DNA from: CBDFLA01 sp965248915
GTDB lineage: Bacteria; Pseudomonadota; Alphaproteobacteria; M2410
Assembly: GCA_965248915.1 (NCBI GenBank)
Contig: OZ252216.1
Coordinates: 434,001-498,000, forward strand
Length of the DNA stretch: 64,000 nucleotides
Direction of reading: 5' to 3'
The first letter of the stretch is position 1. Every line of letters starts with the position of its first letter. Below the pieces are notes generated by a model, which saw nothing but the letters and a program-made list of their open reading frames with translations, was not told where the DNA came from and ran no database searches. The position numbers and the translations under genes are program-made. Below, in pieces: positions 27,377 through 36,205 of this stretch.

Positions 27377-29866
27377 TTAGAAGTTAGCGATGATCTGCAA
27401 GCCATAGGTTCTAGGGGAATTCGGTGTTAGTCCGATTGTTCCAAGCGCTCCACCACGAATGTCGAACTTCTGCATATAGGTCAGTTCGTCCGTGAGGTTC
27501 TTACCCCATACGGCAATCGTCCAGGTGTCGTCTAATGTGGTGAACGAGATCCGACCGTTGACCAAGTTGTAAGCTTCTTGGCTTAAGAGGTCCTCGTTGT
27601 GCTCGGTGAAGAAGTAGTCACCTTTGTACTGATGCTCACCGCGGAATGTGAATGTCCCGATTTCTGTCGGAATATCAAAAATCACAGCTAGGTTAGACGA
27701 CCATTCAGGTGTCCGGATCAGTTGGTTGCCGTTCAAATTGACCGGCGTATTGGTGATAGGCGTTAGGGACGCAAAGTCACCGTACTCAGCGTTTACATAT
27801 CCCACGCCACCCACGATACGGAAATTGTCGGTCGGTGCTGCAACAAATTCAAGGTCGAAGCCCCAATCCGTTGCGTCACCACCATTGGCAGTCTGCAACT
27901 GGGCCACCAATCCAACCGTCTTCAACGTGGTCACTTGGAGATCTTTGTGCTGGTAGTAGAAGGCTTCTGCATTCACAGAAAGCAAGTTGTCGAACCACAT
28001 GCTTTTGACACCAGCCTGGTAGGCCCAAGCCGTTTCTTCATCAAAGGACGGTGCGGCTGACACGGAGTCAAATCCGCCACTCTTATAGCCTTGAGAAATC
28101 TTGCCATAGATCATCACGTCATCAGTGACATCAAAGCTGGCCGAGACCATCGGAGTAACAGCTGACCACGCATCACTTCGTGTGAATCTTGCGATTGAGC
28201 CGCCTGAGTCGGCACAAAGCAATGAGGTGCCCAGCAACATTGGGCTTGCCAAAACTGCGTCCCCGCAGATCTTTTCATATGTGTGGGTTTTTTCGTCTTG
28301 CGTGAATCGCAGGCCGCCCGAAATGGTGAAACGATCATTTACGTCGTAGTCAGCCTGACCGTAGAACGCGATACTGGTTGTATCTACATCCGAAATCTCA
28401 TTGGTCTCATAACTGCCACCAAGCAAGAAGATTGGCGGCAATCCGATCGACGGATGCGTCATGATGTCATCAATGCCTGGTGATTGCAGGTTTTGGAAGC
28501 CCGTGTCTTCAGAGTGGAAGTAGTAAGCACCAAACTGCCAGGTCAAACGATCAGGATTGTTATTGGAAAACCGCAACTCTTGGCTTACCTGCCAGTAGTT
28601 CCCACCAGAGTTGTTGTAAACCCATGGACGGTTGGTGCCATCCGTGTCTTCCCCCAGACGCGTGTCGCGCTGACGGTACGCCGAAATTGACGTCAGGGTC
28701 GCATCGTTTAGATCAAAATCAAATGTACCTGAGACGCCGAACTGAGTTCGTTTTTGCGATCCTGGTTGATCGTGATCGACTGCGTAGGGGTTTGTTGGCG
28801 TTGTGTAGCCTGATCCAAGCAGCCCATAGGTGTCAGCCACATCAAATGGGCCAAGTGCGCCACCCAAAAGCGTGAGCAAATTCGGAACCGTTGGGTCGAA
28901 CAAGCTTGCGGGAACTCCGTCCGCTGGAATGACCGGAAATGCCAAGATAGGATCAGGAGGGGTTGGTGACACTGGTGACCCGAAGCCAATCGCATCGCAT
29001 GTTGCGGCACTCGGTAGCGATCCACCTGGGTAACCTGGCACGGTGAGTGAGCAAGCGCTGACGGTGGCCAGAGTTGCGCTATCGCTCGTACCTTGCACGG
29101 CCTGATAGGAGATAGGACTAACATCAGTGCGAGATGCGTCAGCGCGGAGTGTAAATCCAATCGCGCTGCTCAGGTCAAAATCGAAAACCGTCCGGACGCT
29201 GACTTCACCCTTGTCCATAAAGTCCGTTTGACCAGAGGTTCCGATATTCTCTATGTAACCTCCGCCGTCTTTAAAGCCGAGTGAAAGGCTTGCTCGAGAC
29301 GCGTCTGAAAGTGGTCCTGCCATTCTTGCGTTGTAGGCTTGATAGTCAAAATTACCGTAGTTGACCGATGCTGAAACCTCTGCTTCATCGGTTGGCATCT
29401 TGGTAATCACGTTTACCGCACCGCCAATCGTGTTGCGGCCCCACAATGTTCCTTGCGGACCCTTCAATATTTCAACGCGCTCGACATCGAAGAATTCGAA
29501 AATCGCATCGGAGCGACCGAGATAGACTTCGTCCAAATAGAAGCCAACTGAAATGTCCGATCCAGAACTGGCGCTCGAAGTGCCAACGCCGCGAATGTAG
29601 ACTTCTGGCGACGAGATGTTCGAATTATTGGTGATCACCATGTTCGGCGTGTAATTTTGAAGGTCTTGGGCGGTGTTGATGCTTGATTGTATGATGTCAT
29701 CTGCCGTGAAGGCTGTGACCGCAATCGGAGTGTCTTGCAACGTCCCGACACGACGTTCCGCCGATATCGTAATTTCTTCGATGACCGCGCTGGCAGGCGC
29801 CGTTGCCATTCCTGCGATCAAGGCCGAGGCTGCGATCGTGTATTTCAAATGCTCATTGAACCGCAT
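27377..29866 (-). CDS. TonB-dependent outer-membrane receptor
   Basis: Outer-membrane active transporter of 829 aa. The signal peptide MRFNEHLKYTIAASALIAGM ends at a typical PASA site, and the TonB-box region EEITISAERR follows directly. The plug domain contains TPNMVI, IRGVGTSS, VEILKGPQGTLWGRNTIGGAVNV and the barrel ends in a terminal phenylalanine (LQIIANF). The ATG at 29866 follows GGGAGTAAG. It belongs to the large group of alphaproteobacterial receptors without a known ligand; no siderophore or cobalamin genes are adjacent. A possible link to the YejBEF importer or SYLF gene is only positional. Confidence 0.94.
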   Translation of the reverse strand: MRFNEHLKYTIAASALIAGMATAPASAVIEEITISAERRVGTLQDTPIAVTAFTADDIIQSSINTAQDLQNYTPNMVITNNSNISSPEVYIRGVGTSSASSGSDISVGFYLDEVYLGRSDAIFEFFDVERVEILKGPQGTLWGRNTIGGAVNVITKMPTDEAEVSASVNYGNFDYQAYNARMAGPLSDASRASLSLGFKDGGGYIENIGTSGQTDFMDKGEVSVRTVFDFDLSSAIGFTLRADASRTDVSPISYQAVQGTSDSATLATVSACSLTVPGYPGGSLPSAATCDAIGFGSPVSPTPPDPILAFPVIPADGVPASLFDPTVPNLLTLLGGALGPFDVADTYGLLGSGYTTPTNPYAVDHDQPGSQKRTQFGVSGTFDFDLNDATLTSISAYRQRDTRLGEDTDGTNRPWVYNNSGGNYWQVSQELRFSNNNPDRLTWQFGAYYFHSEDTGFQNLQSPGIDDIMTHPSIGLPPIFLLGGSYETNEISDVDTTSIAFYGQADYDVNDRFTISGGLRFTQDEKTHTYEKICGDAVLASPMLLGTSLLCADSGGSIARFTRSDAWSAVTPMVSASFDVTDDVMIYGKISQGYKSGGFDSVSAAPSFDEETAWAYQAGVKSMWFDNLLSVNAEAFYYQHKDLQVTTLKTVGLVAQLQTANGGDATDWGFDLEFVAAPTDNFRIVGGVGYVNAEYGDFASLTPITNTPVNLNGNQLIRTPEWSSNLAVIFDIPTEIGTFTFRGEHQYKGDYFFTEHNEDLLSQEAYNLVNGRISFTTLDDTWTIAVWGKNLTDELTYMQKFDIRGGALGTIGLTPNSPRTYGLQIIANF

Positions 29867-30248
29867 GATCTTACTCCCATTCAAAGTGGCCAGCGTCCCG
29901 GCCAATTCGTTGTTTGGAACGTGAGGCGGTAAATGCCCCTATATTCCCCTATATTCCCCCTGGACCCAGTTTGGTTGGTTCCAGGAATGAAACACAACCC
30001 TACATAAGTCTATACCGAGGCAATTGTCGCAAATCCGCAACCTGTCTCAAAGTGCCAATATCGGAAACAGGGTAAACGCCCCGTTCATTTGAGTCAGTGA
30101 GTGACAAAATAGATACGATTCAGGTGTCGCAAATTTGCCGGATCAAGACCCGATTCTAGCCACAAAAAGGGGGTGGTAATTATATGTGAGGCGATTCATG
30201 CTTCTAGGTACTGATTCGTATGATTCTTATGGAAAATTGGAGGCGGGA
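29867..30248. other. Divergent intergenic region between TonB receptor and SYLF gene
   Basis: About 380 bp with no convincing gene. It contains a short tandem repeat (29936-29959) and presumably the divergent promoters. I saw no cobalamin-type riboswitch core and no clear Fur box. Confidence 0.5.
29936..29959. repeat. 10-bp tandem repeat in the TonB receptor leader
   Basis: The unit ATATTCCCCT occurs in tandem behind a preceding CCCCT, giving CCCCT-ATATT-CCCCT-ATATT-CCCC. It lies about 70-95 bp upstream of the receptor start codon, in or near the expected promoter or leader. Confidence 0.6.
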
Positions 30249-30797
30249 ATGAAAATGCGGTCCTGGTTCACCGGATTAATATCAATGTATGCAGCGGTGG
30301 CGTTTGCGACCCAGGCCCATGCAGCTGACCGACACGAAATTGATGCAAAAGTGACATCAACTTTGAGCACCTTCTACGAGAAGGTGAAGGGCGGCGATGA
30401 GCTTGTTCAAAAAGCTTCCGGCGTTCTCGTGTTCCCCGAAATCGTTAAGGGCGGATTTGGCGTCGGTGGCGAGTTTGGAGAGGGTGCGTTGCTCATCGAT
30501 GGAAATACCGTCGATTACTACAACATTGGCTCAGCTTCGATTGGGTTTCAGATTGGCATCCAAGTGAAGTCAGAGGTCATTTTATTCATGGAGGCAAGCG
30601 CCCTTGAGAGCTTCCGTCAGTCTAGAGGTTGGGAAGCAGGGGTCGACGGCAGTGTGGCTCTCGTGACATTGGGTGTTGGCGGAGAAATCGACACGCACAC
30701 AATACAACAGCCAGTTATTGGTTTTATCTTCTCCAACAAAGGTCTGATGTACAATCTAACCTTTGAAGGATCGAAAATCACGCGCATCGACAAATAG
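30249..30797 (+). CDS. Secreted SYLF/YSC84-domain protein
   Basis: A 182-aa protein with a signal peptide (MKMRSWFTGLISMYAAVAF, cleavage after THAHA-like TQAHA). The mature part is a SYLF domain, a fold known for phosphoinositide/lipid binding in eukaryotes and common in bacterial exported proteins: ASGVLVFPEIVKGGFGVGGE, EGALLIDG, YYNIGSASIGFQIGIQ and a conserved C-terminal NKGLMYNLTFEGSKI. The ATG at 30249 follows GGAGGCGG. A terminator follows it, separating it from yejB. Probable location is the periplasm or inner face of the outer membrane; function unknown. Confidence 0.9.
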   Translation: MKMRSWFTGLISMYAAVAFATQAHAADRHEIDAKVTSTLSTFYEKVKGGDELVQKASGVLVFPEIVKGGFGVGGEFGEGALLIDGNTVDYYNIGSASIGFQIGIQVKSEVILFMEASALESFRQSRGWEAGVDGSVALVTLGVGGEIDTHTIQQPVIGFIFSNKGLMYNLTFEGSKITRIDK

Positions 30798-30824
30798 ATC
30801 GAGCGTCGCGATGGGTTAAGGTTT

Positions 30825-30853
30825 AGGGGCGGCCAATGTGGTCGCCCCTTTTT
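30825..30853 (+). terminator. Intrinsic terminator after SYLF gene
   Basis: A 10-bp stem (AGGGGCGGCC / GGTCGCCCCT, one G-T wobble) with loop AATGT, followed by TTTT. It sits 28 bp after the SYLF stop and upstream of the yejB start. Confidence 0.85.
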
Positions 30854-30888
30854 CATTCATCTCGATTGGCGAGCAAAAGTCTCCTTTC

Positions 30889-31980
30889 ATGACCGCATAC
30901 ATCATTCGACGGATTTTGCTGATGATTCCGACATTGTTGGGAATCATGACAGTCACTTTTGTGATTGTGCAGTTTGCACCCGGCGGACCGGTTGAGCGGA
31001 TGATAGCCAAAGCGTCTGGTTTTGAGGCTGCCGCAACTCAAACTGTGAGCGGTGGCGCCGAGATGGGGCTTGAAGAAAGAGGGGGCGCTGAAGTCAGTCG
31101 CTACCGCGGGGCCCAAGGGTTGGACCCGGAATTCGTCGAAAAGATTGTCAAAGAATTTGGTTTCGACAAACCGGCCCATGAGCGATTTCTTCTAATGCTC
31201 GGCAACTATGCCCGACTTGATTTTGGCGAGAGCTATTACAAAAGTGTTTCGGTTGTCGATCTTGTGGCAGAAAAGTTGCCTGTCTCAATTTCACTAGGTC
31301 TTTGGTCGACGCTGCTAGCCTATCTAATTTCGATACCCCTCGGGGTCCGAAAAGCGGTTAAAGACGGTTCGAGATTTGATGTCTGGAGCAGCGCTGTTGT
31401 TGTTGTTGGCTATGCAGTGCCTGGCTTTTTGTTTGCAGTTATCCTCATAGTTCTATTCGCGGGTGGCACTTTCTTCGACATTTTCCCTTTGCGTGGTTTG
31501 TCCTCAGACAATGCTGCCAGCTTGGGTTTTTTCGCGAGAATACTGGATTACTTCTGGCACTTGATCCTACCTCTCACCGCTCTCGCCATTGGGTCGTTTG
31601 CGACACTGACTTTGTTGACTAAAAATTCGTTTCTCGAGGAGATCAACAAGCAGTATGTCGTGACAGCCCGTGCGAAAGGTTTGACAGAACACCGAGTTCT
31701 TTATGGGCATGTTTTTCGGAACGGAATTCTTGTTGTTGTTGCAGGATTTCCTGGTGCCTTTATGGGCGTTTTCTTTACCGGGTCAATTCTAATTGAGACC
31801 ATCTTCTCGCTGGATGGGTTGGGGCTCTTGTCCTTCGAGTCAATCGTTAACCGCGACTACCCAGTGGTCTTTGGATCTCTCTTCATCTTCTCAATTCTGG
31901 GTATGGTCGTTTCACTCATTGCCGACCTCTCATACACTTGGTTGGACCCTAGGATCGATTTCGAAGCCAGGGAGGCGTGA
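30889..31980 (+). CDS. yejB: Peptide ABC transporter permease YejB
   Basis: Inner-membrane permease of the YejABEF-type peptide importer, 363 aa. The N-terminus MTAYIIRRILLMIPTLLGIM is the family start, followed by VQFAPGGPVERMIAK; the permease core has about six helices, with the EAA-like coupling loop VVTARAKGLTEHRVLYGHVF. The ATG at 30889 is preferred to the GTG at 30838, which falls inside the upstream terminator hairpin. It abuts yejE with no gap. No yejA is present upstream. Confidence 0.92.
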   Translation: MTAYIIRRILLMIPTLLGIMTVTFVIVQFAPGGPVERMIAKASGFEAAATQTVSGGAEMGLEERGGAEVSRYRGAQGLDPEFVEKIVKEFGFDKPAHERFLLMLGNYARLDFGESYYKSVSVVDLVAEKLPVSISLGLWSTLLAYLISIPLGVRKAVKDGSRFDVWSSAVVVVGYAVPGFLFAVILIVLFAGGTFFDIFPLRGLSSDNAASLGFFARILDYFWHLILPLTALAIGSFATLTLLTKNSFLEEINKQYVVTARAKGLTEHRVLYGHVFRNGILVVVAGFPGAFMGVFFTGSILIETIFSLDGLGLLSFESIVNRDYPVVFGSLFIFSILGMVVSLIADLSYTWLDPRIDFEAREA

Positions 31981-33027
31981 GTGAGGGATCGTTTCACTTT
32001 GGGCCCGGTTGGCCGTCGTCGCTTGCAAATTTTTCGAACCAACCGTCGCGGTGTCTGGGGCCTGAGAGCTTTTTCTGTTGTTTTTGTTTTGGCGCTTTTC
32101 TCCAACTTCTTGGCAAACGACAAACCTCTGTTGGCTTGGTATGACGGCGACTTGTTTGTTCCTGTGTTTGTGAGTTACGCAGAGACGGACTTCGGCGGCG
32201 TGTTTGAAACGGAAGCCGATTTCAGGGATCCGTACGTTGCCTCTCTCATTGATGAGAAAGGGTGGGCGATTTGGCCGCTCATTCCCTTCAGCTTCAACAC
32301 GATTGACAATGAGGCCGAAGGTCCAGCACCGGCCGCACCGTCGAGAAGACACTGGCTAGGAACCGATGACCAACACAGAGATGTGTTTGCTCGCATCCTT
32401 TATGGATTTCGAATATCGGTTCTTTTCGGCTTGTCGTTGACGTTCCTCTCTTGCGTTGTCGGTGTTACTGCCGGCGCCGCGCAAGGATACTTTGGTGGAT
32501 GGATGGACCTGGTCTTTCAGCGTGTCATTGAAATCTGGAATTCAGTTCCCTCGCTTTATGTTTTGATCATTGTTGCAGCGGTCATCAAACCGGACTTTTG
32601 GATTCTTCTGGTTGTTCTGTTGTTGTTCAGTTGGGTCGCATTGGTTGGAGTTGTGCGCGCGGAATTCTTGCGCGGTCGGAATTTCGAGTATGTAGCGGCA
32701 GCGAGAGCTCTTGGTGTCTCCAACATCGCCGTCATGGTGCGCCACATTTTACCCAACGCAATGGTCGCAACACTGACATTCATGCCGTTCATTCTAAACG
32801 GTTCTATCACGACACTGACGTCTCTTGACTTTCTTGGGTTTGGTTTGCCATCCGACTTCCCGTCCCTCGGTGAACTGTTGCGCCAAGGTAAGAACAATCT
32901 GCAAGCGCCGTGGCTCGGTCTTTCTGCATTTGTCGCCATATCATTCTTGCTCAGTTCATTGATCTTTGTCGGTGAAGCCGTGCGGGATGCCTTTGACCCT
33001 CGAAAGATTGGGCTGGGGGCCGCATGA
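31981..33027 (+). CDS. yejE: Peptide ABC transporter permease YejE
   Basis: Second permease of the peptide importer, 348 aa, starting at GTG directly after the yejB stop. It has one N-terminal helix, a large periplasmic loop typical of YejE (about residues 45-125, ending in HWLGTDDQHRDVFARILYG), then the permease core with EAA loop YVAAARALGVSNIAVMVRH. It overlaps yejF by four bases (ATGA). Confidence 0.93.
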   Translation: MRDRFTLGPVGRRRLQIFRTNRRGVWGLRAFSVVFVLALFSNFLANDKPLLAWYDGDLFVPVFVSYAETDFGGVFETEADFRDPYVASLIDEKGWAIWPLIPFSFNTIDNEAEGPAPAAPSRRHWLGTDDQHRDVFARILYGFRISVLFGLSLTFLSCVVGVTAGAAQGYFGGWMDLVFQRVIEIWNSVPSLYVLIIVAAVIKPDFWILLVVLLLFSWVALVGVVRAEFLRGRNFEYVAAARALGVSNIAVMVRHILPNAMVATLTFMPFILNGSITTLTSLDFLGFGLPSDFPSLGELLRQGKNNLQAPWLGLSAFVAISFLLSSLIFVGEAVRDAFDPRKIGLGAA

Positions 33028-34664
33028 CCAAACTCTTACTCGACGTCAAAAATCTCAGCGTGAACTTCAAAAGCGAGTCCGGCATAGTAGAAGCGGTGCG
33101 CGACGTTTCGTTCGATATTAGGCAGGGTGAAACCATCGGGATTGTTGGAGAATCTGGGTCTGGCAAATCCGTGAGCGCTTTGTCCATCCTCCGTCTGCTC
33201 AACTATCCAACCGCCTCCCACCCGGGCGGTGAAATTCACTTCCAGCCGGAAGGCGAGGGATCGTTAGACCTACTCAACGCGCCCGAGGATGATCTGAGAA
33301 AGATTCGGGGAAATCGCATCTCTATGATTTTTCAAGAACCACTTTCTTCTCTCAATCCGCTCCACACGGTCGAAAAGCAGATTGGAGAAGTGCTCGAACT
33401 GCATCAAGGGGCGAACCGAGCGAGAGCGCGTTCAATGTCGATTGAACTTCTCACCAAAGTTGGGATTAACGATGCAGTGGGACGGTTGCGCTCCTATCCT
33501 CATCAATTGTCCGGCGGTCAAAGGCAAAGGGTGATGATCGCCATGGCCTTGGCCAACGAACCTGACCTCCTGATTGCTGATGAACCCACAACCGCATTGG
33601 ATGTGACGGTTCAAGCGCAAGTTTTGAAACTCCTCAAAGACCTGCAAAGCGAAATGGGAATGGCTATCCTGCTCATCACTCACGACCTTGGTGTGGTAAG
33701 AAAAGTCGCCGACCGCGTCTGCGTAATGACAAATGGCGAGATGGTCGAAAAGGGATCTTGTGATCAGATTTTCAGGTCCCCCCAACATGCTTACACACGT
33801 CATCTGTTGGCTTCTGTACCGAAGGACAGGCGACCGCTCCACGATTCAAAAGCGAACGTGCTGGTAGCAGCCAATGATCTAAGGGTCTGGTTTCCGGTTC
33901 GAGAAGGGGTCTTGCGCCGTACCGTGGACCACTTCAAAGCCGTCGATGGGGTGGACCTCAATTTGCGGGAAGGCCAAACCGTCGGTGTTGTCGGTGAGTC
34001 GGGATCAGGAAAAACCACATTGGGACGAGCCCTTTTGAGACTCATTCCGTCAAGCGGTGCAGTTTCATTTGCAAATGAGCAGATAGATGGGAAGTCTTGG
34101 AAAGAACTGCGGCCATTGAGGCGAGAAGCCCAGATTGTTTTCCAAGATCCTTACGGCAGTCTCAATCCACGCCTCACCGTCGCTCAGATTGTCACCGAAG
34201 GCTTGAAAGTCCACGAGCGGCTGACCAAATCGCAAGTCACCGATCGTCAGTCCCTTCGCCATATGGCTGCGACAATGCTGGATGAAGTTGGCTTGGGCGA
34301 GGAATGCCTAGACAAGTACCCCCATGAGTTTTCTGGGGGTGAGAGACAACGCGTCTCAATTGCCCGGGCCATGATCTTGAAGCCGAAATTCGTTGTTTTA
34401 GATGAGCCAACAAGTGCGCTTGACGTTTCAATCCAATCTCAAGTGCTTGATCTCCTCAGTGATCTTCAAGAGAAGTTTGGCCTGACCTATCTGTTCATCA
34501 GCCATGATCTGAAAGTGATCCGCGCTATTGCCAACGACGTTGTCGTCATGAAGGACGGCGTGTTGGTTGAAACAGGCGAAACTGAAGAAATATTCGAAAA
34601 TCCAAAGACGGAATACACGAAGAGCCTCATCGCGGCGGCGTTAGATTTAACCACCGTCCATTGA
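33024..34664 (+). CDS. yejF: Peptide ABC transporter ATP-binding protein YejF (fused)
   Basis: A 546-aa protein carrying two complete ABC ATPase domains. The first has Walker A GESGSGKS, signature LSGGQRQR and Walker B LLIADEPTTALD; the second has GESGSGKT, FSGGERQR and FVVLDEPTSALD. Each domain ends with an oligopeptide-type C-terminal segment. It powers YejB-YejE import of peptides. In enteric bacteria YejABEF takes up microcin C and antimicrobial peptides; here the substrate is not known. Confidence 0.95.
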   Translation: MTKLLLDVKNLSVNFKSESGIVEAVRDVSFDIRQGETIGIVGESGSGKSVSALSILRLLNYPTASHPGGEIHFQPEGEGSLDLLNAPEDDLRKIRGNRISMIFQEPLSSLNPLHTVEKQIGEVLELHQGANRARARSMSIELLTKVGINDAVGRLRSYPHQLSGGQRQRVMIAMALANEPDLLIADEPTTALDVTVQAQVLKLLKDLQSEMGMAILLITHDLGVVRKVADRVCVMTNGEMVEKGSCDQIFRSPQHAYTRHLLASVPKDRRPLHDSKANVLVAANDLRVWFPVREGVLRRTVDHFKAVDGVDLNLREGQTVGVVGESGSGKTTLGRALLRLIPSSGAVSFANEQIDGKSWKELRPLRREAQIVFQDPYGSLNPRLTVAQIVTEGLKVHERLTKSQVTDRQSLRHMAATMLDEVGLGEECLDKYPHEFSGGERQRVSIARAMILKPKFVVLDEPTSALDVSIQSQVLDLLSDLQEKFGLTYLFISHDLKVIRAIANDVVVMKDGVLVETGETEEIFENPKTEYTKSLIAAALDLTTVH

Positions 34665-34732
34665 CCCTAGATGGCCTAACGGTTTCTAGCTATCCTTTCA
34701 CAGGTGATTCGTTGTGAGGAAAGCGTCGAGAA

Positions 34733-36088
34733 ATGGTTGAAGAAAGCCAACCAGAAGCCGCAACACATGAACCCGTAACGATCGAAACAGCGATCGGTGA
34801 CGGGTTTTCTACCGAGACATTGCTTGAACTCGTAGAGCAATCACGTGTTTGGATCGACGATGTACTTTTGACGAGAAATTCTCTCGTTGAGCTCGGGATC
34901 ATTCTCTCCGCCTTCTTGTTTTCTTGGGCCGTTCAAGGCCTATGCCGAAGGCTTATCGTTGGCATCAAGAAGATTGCCTTCCGGTCGATTTCCGAAGTTG
35001 AGATAAGAGGTGTCGTCCTCCCAATCCTTTTCGCGTTTGTTGCATTGATTTGGATTTCGATCGGCAGTTTGGCCTTCTATCAATTTGGGTGGCACAGATC
35101 ACTGTTGCCCGTTGCGACCAGCCTTCTAGTGGCATGGGTTGTCATACGCCTTGCGTCAAACCTGATCCGGGAACCGTTTTGGGCCAAGACCGTTGCCATG
35201 ATCGCTTGGACCATTGCGGCACTCAACATATTCGGGCTGCTCAGTCCTATCATTCTCTTGTTAGATTCGATCGCCCTAGATCTTGGGACATCACGGATTT
35301 CAGTACTGCTTGTATTTCAGGCAATTTCCCTGATCGTTATCCTTCTGTGGGCGGCATCCTTTTTGTCGTCACTTCTGCAAAGGCGCATCGAACGTCTTCC
35401 CTCAATTACGCCCTCGGTTCAGATTCTCATTGGCAAGGTTCTGCGCATTGCGCTCATTGCGTTGGCATTCTTTGTTGCTCTTACCAGTGTCGGAATAGAC
35501 CTCTCCATTTTCGCCGTCCTTGGTGGTGCCATCGGTATCGGTGTGGGGTTTGGCCTTCAGAAGATTGTCGGGAACTTCGTTTCCGGCCTCATTCTGCTCA
35601 TGGATCGTTCCATCAAGCCGGGCGACGTCATTGAGGTTGAGGGGACGTATGGCTGGGTCAAATCACTGGGTGCACGTTACACATCTGTGGTGACCCGCGA
35701 TGGGTACGAGCACCTCATTCCAAATGAAGATTTCATTGTAAACACCGTTACCAATTGGTCGTTTTCCGACAAGTTTGTTCGCGTAAAGAAAACGATTGGC
35801 ATTTCTTACAATACGGATGTGCGCAAGGCGATGGCGCTGGTACTTGAAGCTGCGGAGTCCATAGACCGTGTTCTGCGCGATCCGGCGCCAAAAGTGCAGC
35901 TCAAGGAATTTGGAGACAATTCAATCAATCTTGAAGTGAGATTTTGGCTGCGCGATCCGGAGTCAGGCGTTGCGAATGTCTCTAGTGAAGTGCTTCTGGC
36001 TGTTTGGGATCGGTTCCAAGAACATGGTGTCGAAATTCCGTTCCCACAACGCGACATCCATATCAAGGAAATGCCTCAAGCGTCTTGA
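34733..36088 (+). CDS. MscS-family mechanosensitive channel
   Basis: Inner-membrane channel that opens on membrane tension to release solutes in hypo-osmotic shock. The 451 aa have an N-terminal extension, five or so hydrophobic segments, and the MscS core: pore-lining glycine/alanine-rich helix (VLGGAIGIGVGFGLQKIVGN), FVSGLILLMDRSIKPGDVIE, then the beta domain with YTSVVTRDGYEHLIPNEDFI and the alpha/beta cytoplasmic domain. It starts 68 bp after yejF. It belongs to the larger MscK/YbdG-like group by length. Confidence 0.93.
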   Translation: MVEESQPEAATHEPVTIETAIGDGFSTETLLELVEQSRVWIDDVLLTRNSLVELGIILSAFLFSWAVQGLCRRLIVGIKKIAFRSISEVEIRGVVLPILFAFVALIWISIGSLAFYQFGWHRSLLPVATSLLVAWVVIRLASNLIREPFWAKTVAMIAWTIAALNIFGLLSPIILLLDSIALDLGTSRISVLLVFQAISLIVILLWAASFLSSLLQRRIERLPSITPSVQILIGKVLRIALIALAFFVALTSVGIDLSIFAVLGGAIGIGVGFGLQKIVGNFVSGLILLMDRSIKPGDVIEVEGTYGWVKSLGARYTSVVTRDGYEHLIPNEDFIVNTVTNWSFSDKFVRVKKTIGISYNTDVRKAMALVLEAAESIDRVLRDPAPKVQLKEFGDNSINLEVRFWLRDPESGVANVSSEVLLAVWDRFQEHGVEIPFPQRDIHIKEMPQAS

Positions 36089-36205
36089 GTGATCAATAAA
36101 CCGTTTGATGGATACATGGATGCGCTGCGCCCAGTAAGCGTGTACTATTTTTCGAACCATTACTGAATTCGCTCAACCTTCTCGACGTTACAGGATTGAC
36201 ACAAC

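Noticed and set aside
29867..30248. Cobalamin riboswitch or Fur box upstream of the TonB receptor
   Set aside because: No B12-box-like or Fur-box-like sequence was seen in the gap. A model search could still find a diverged one.
30838..31980. yejB beginning at the GTG at 30838
   Set aside because: That start lies inside the terminator hairpin at 30825-30853, and the family N-terminus begins at the ATG at 30889.
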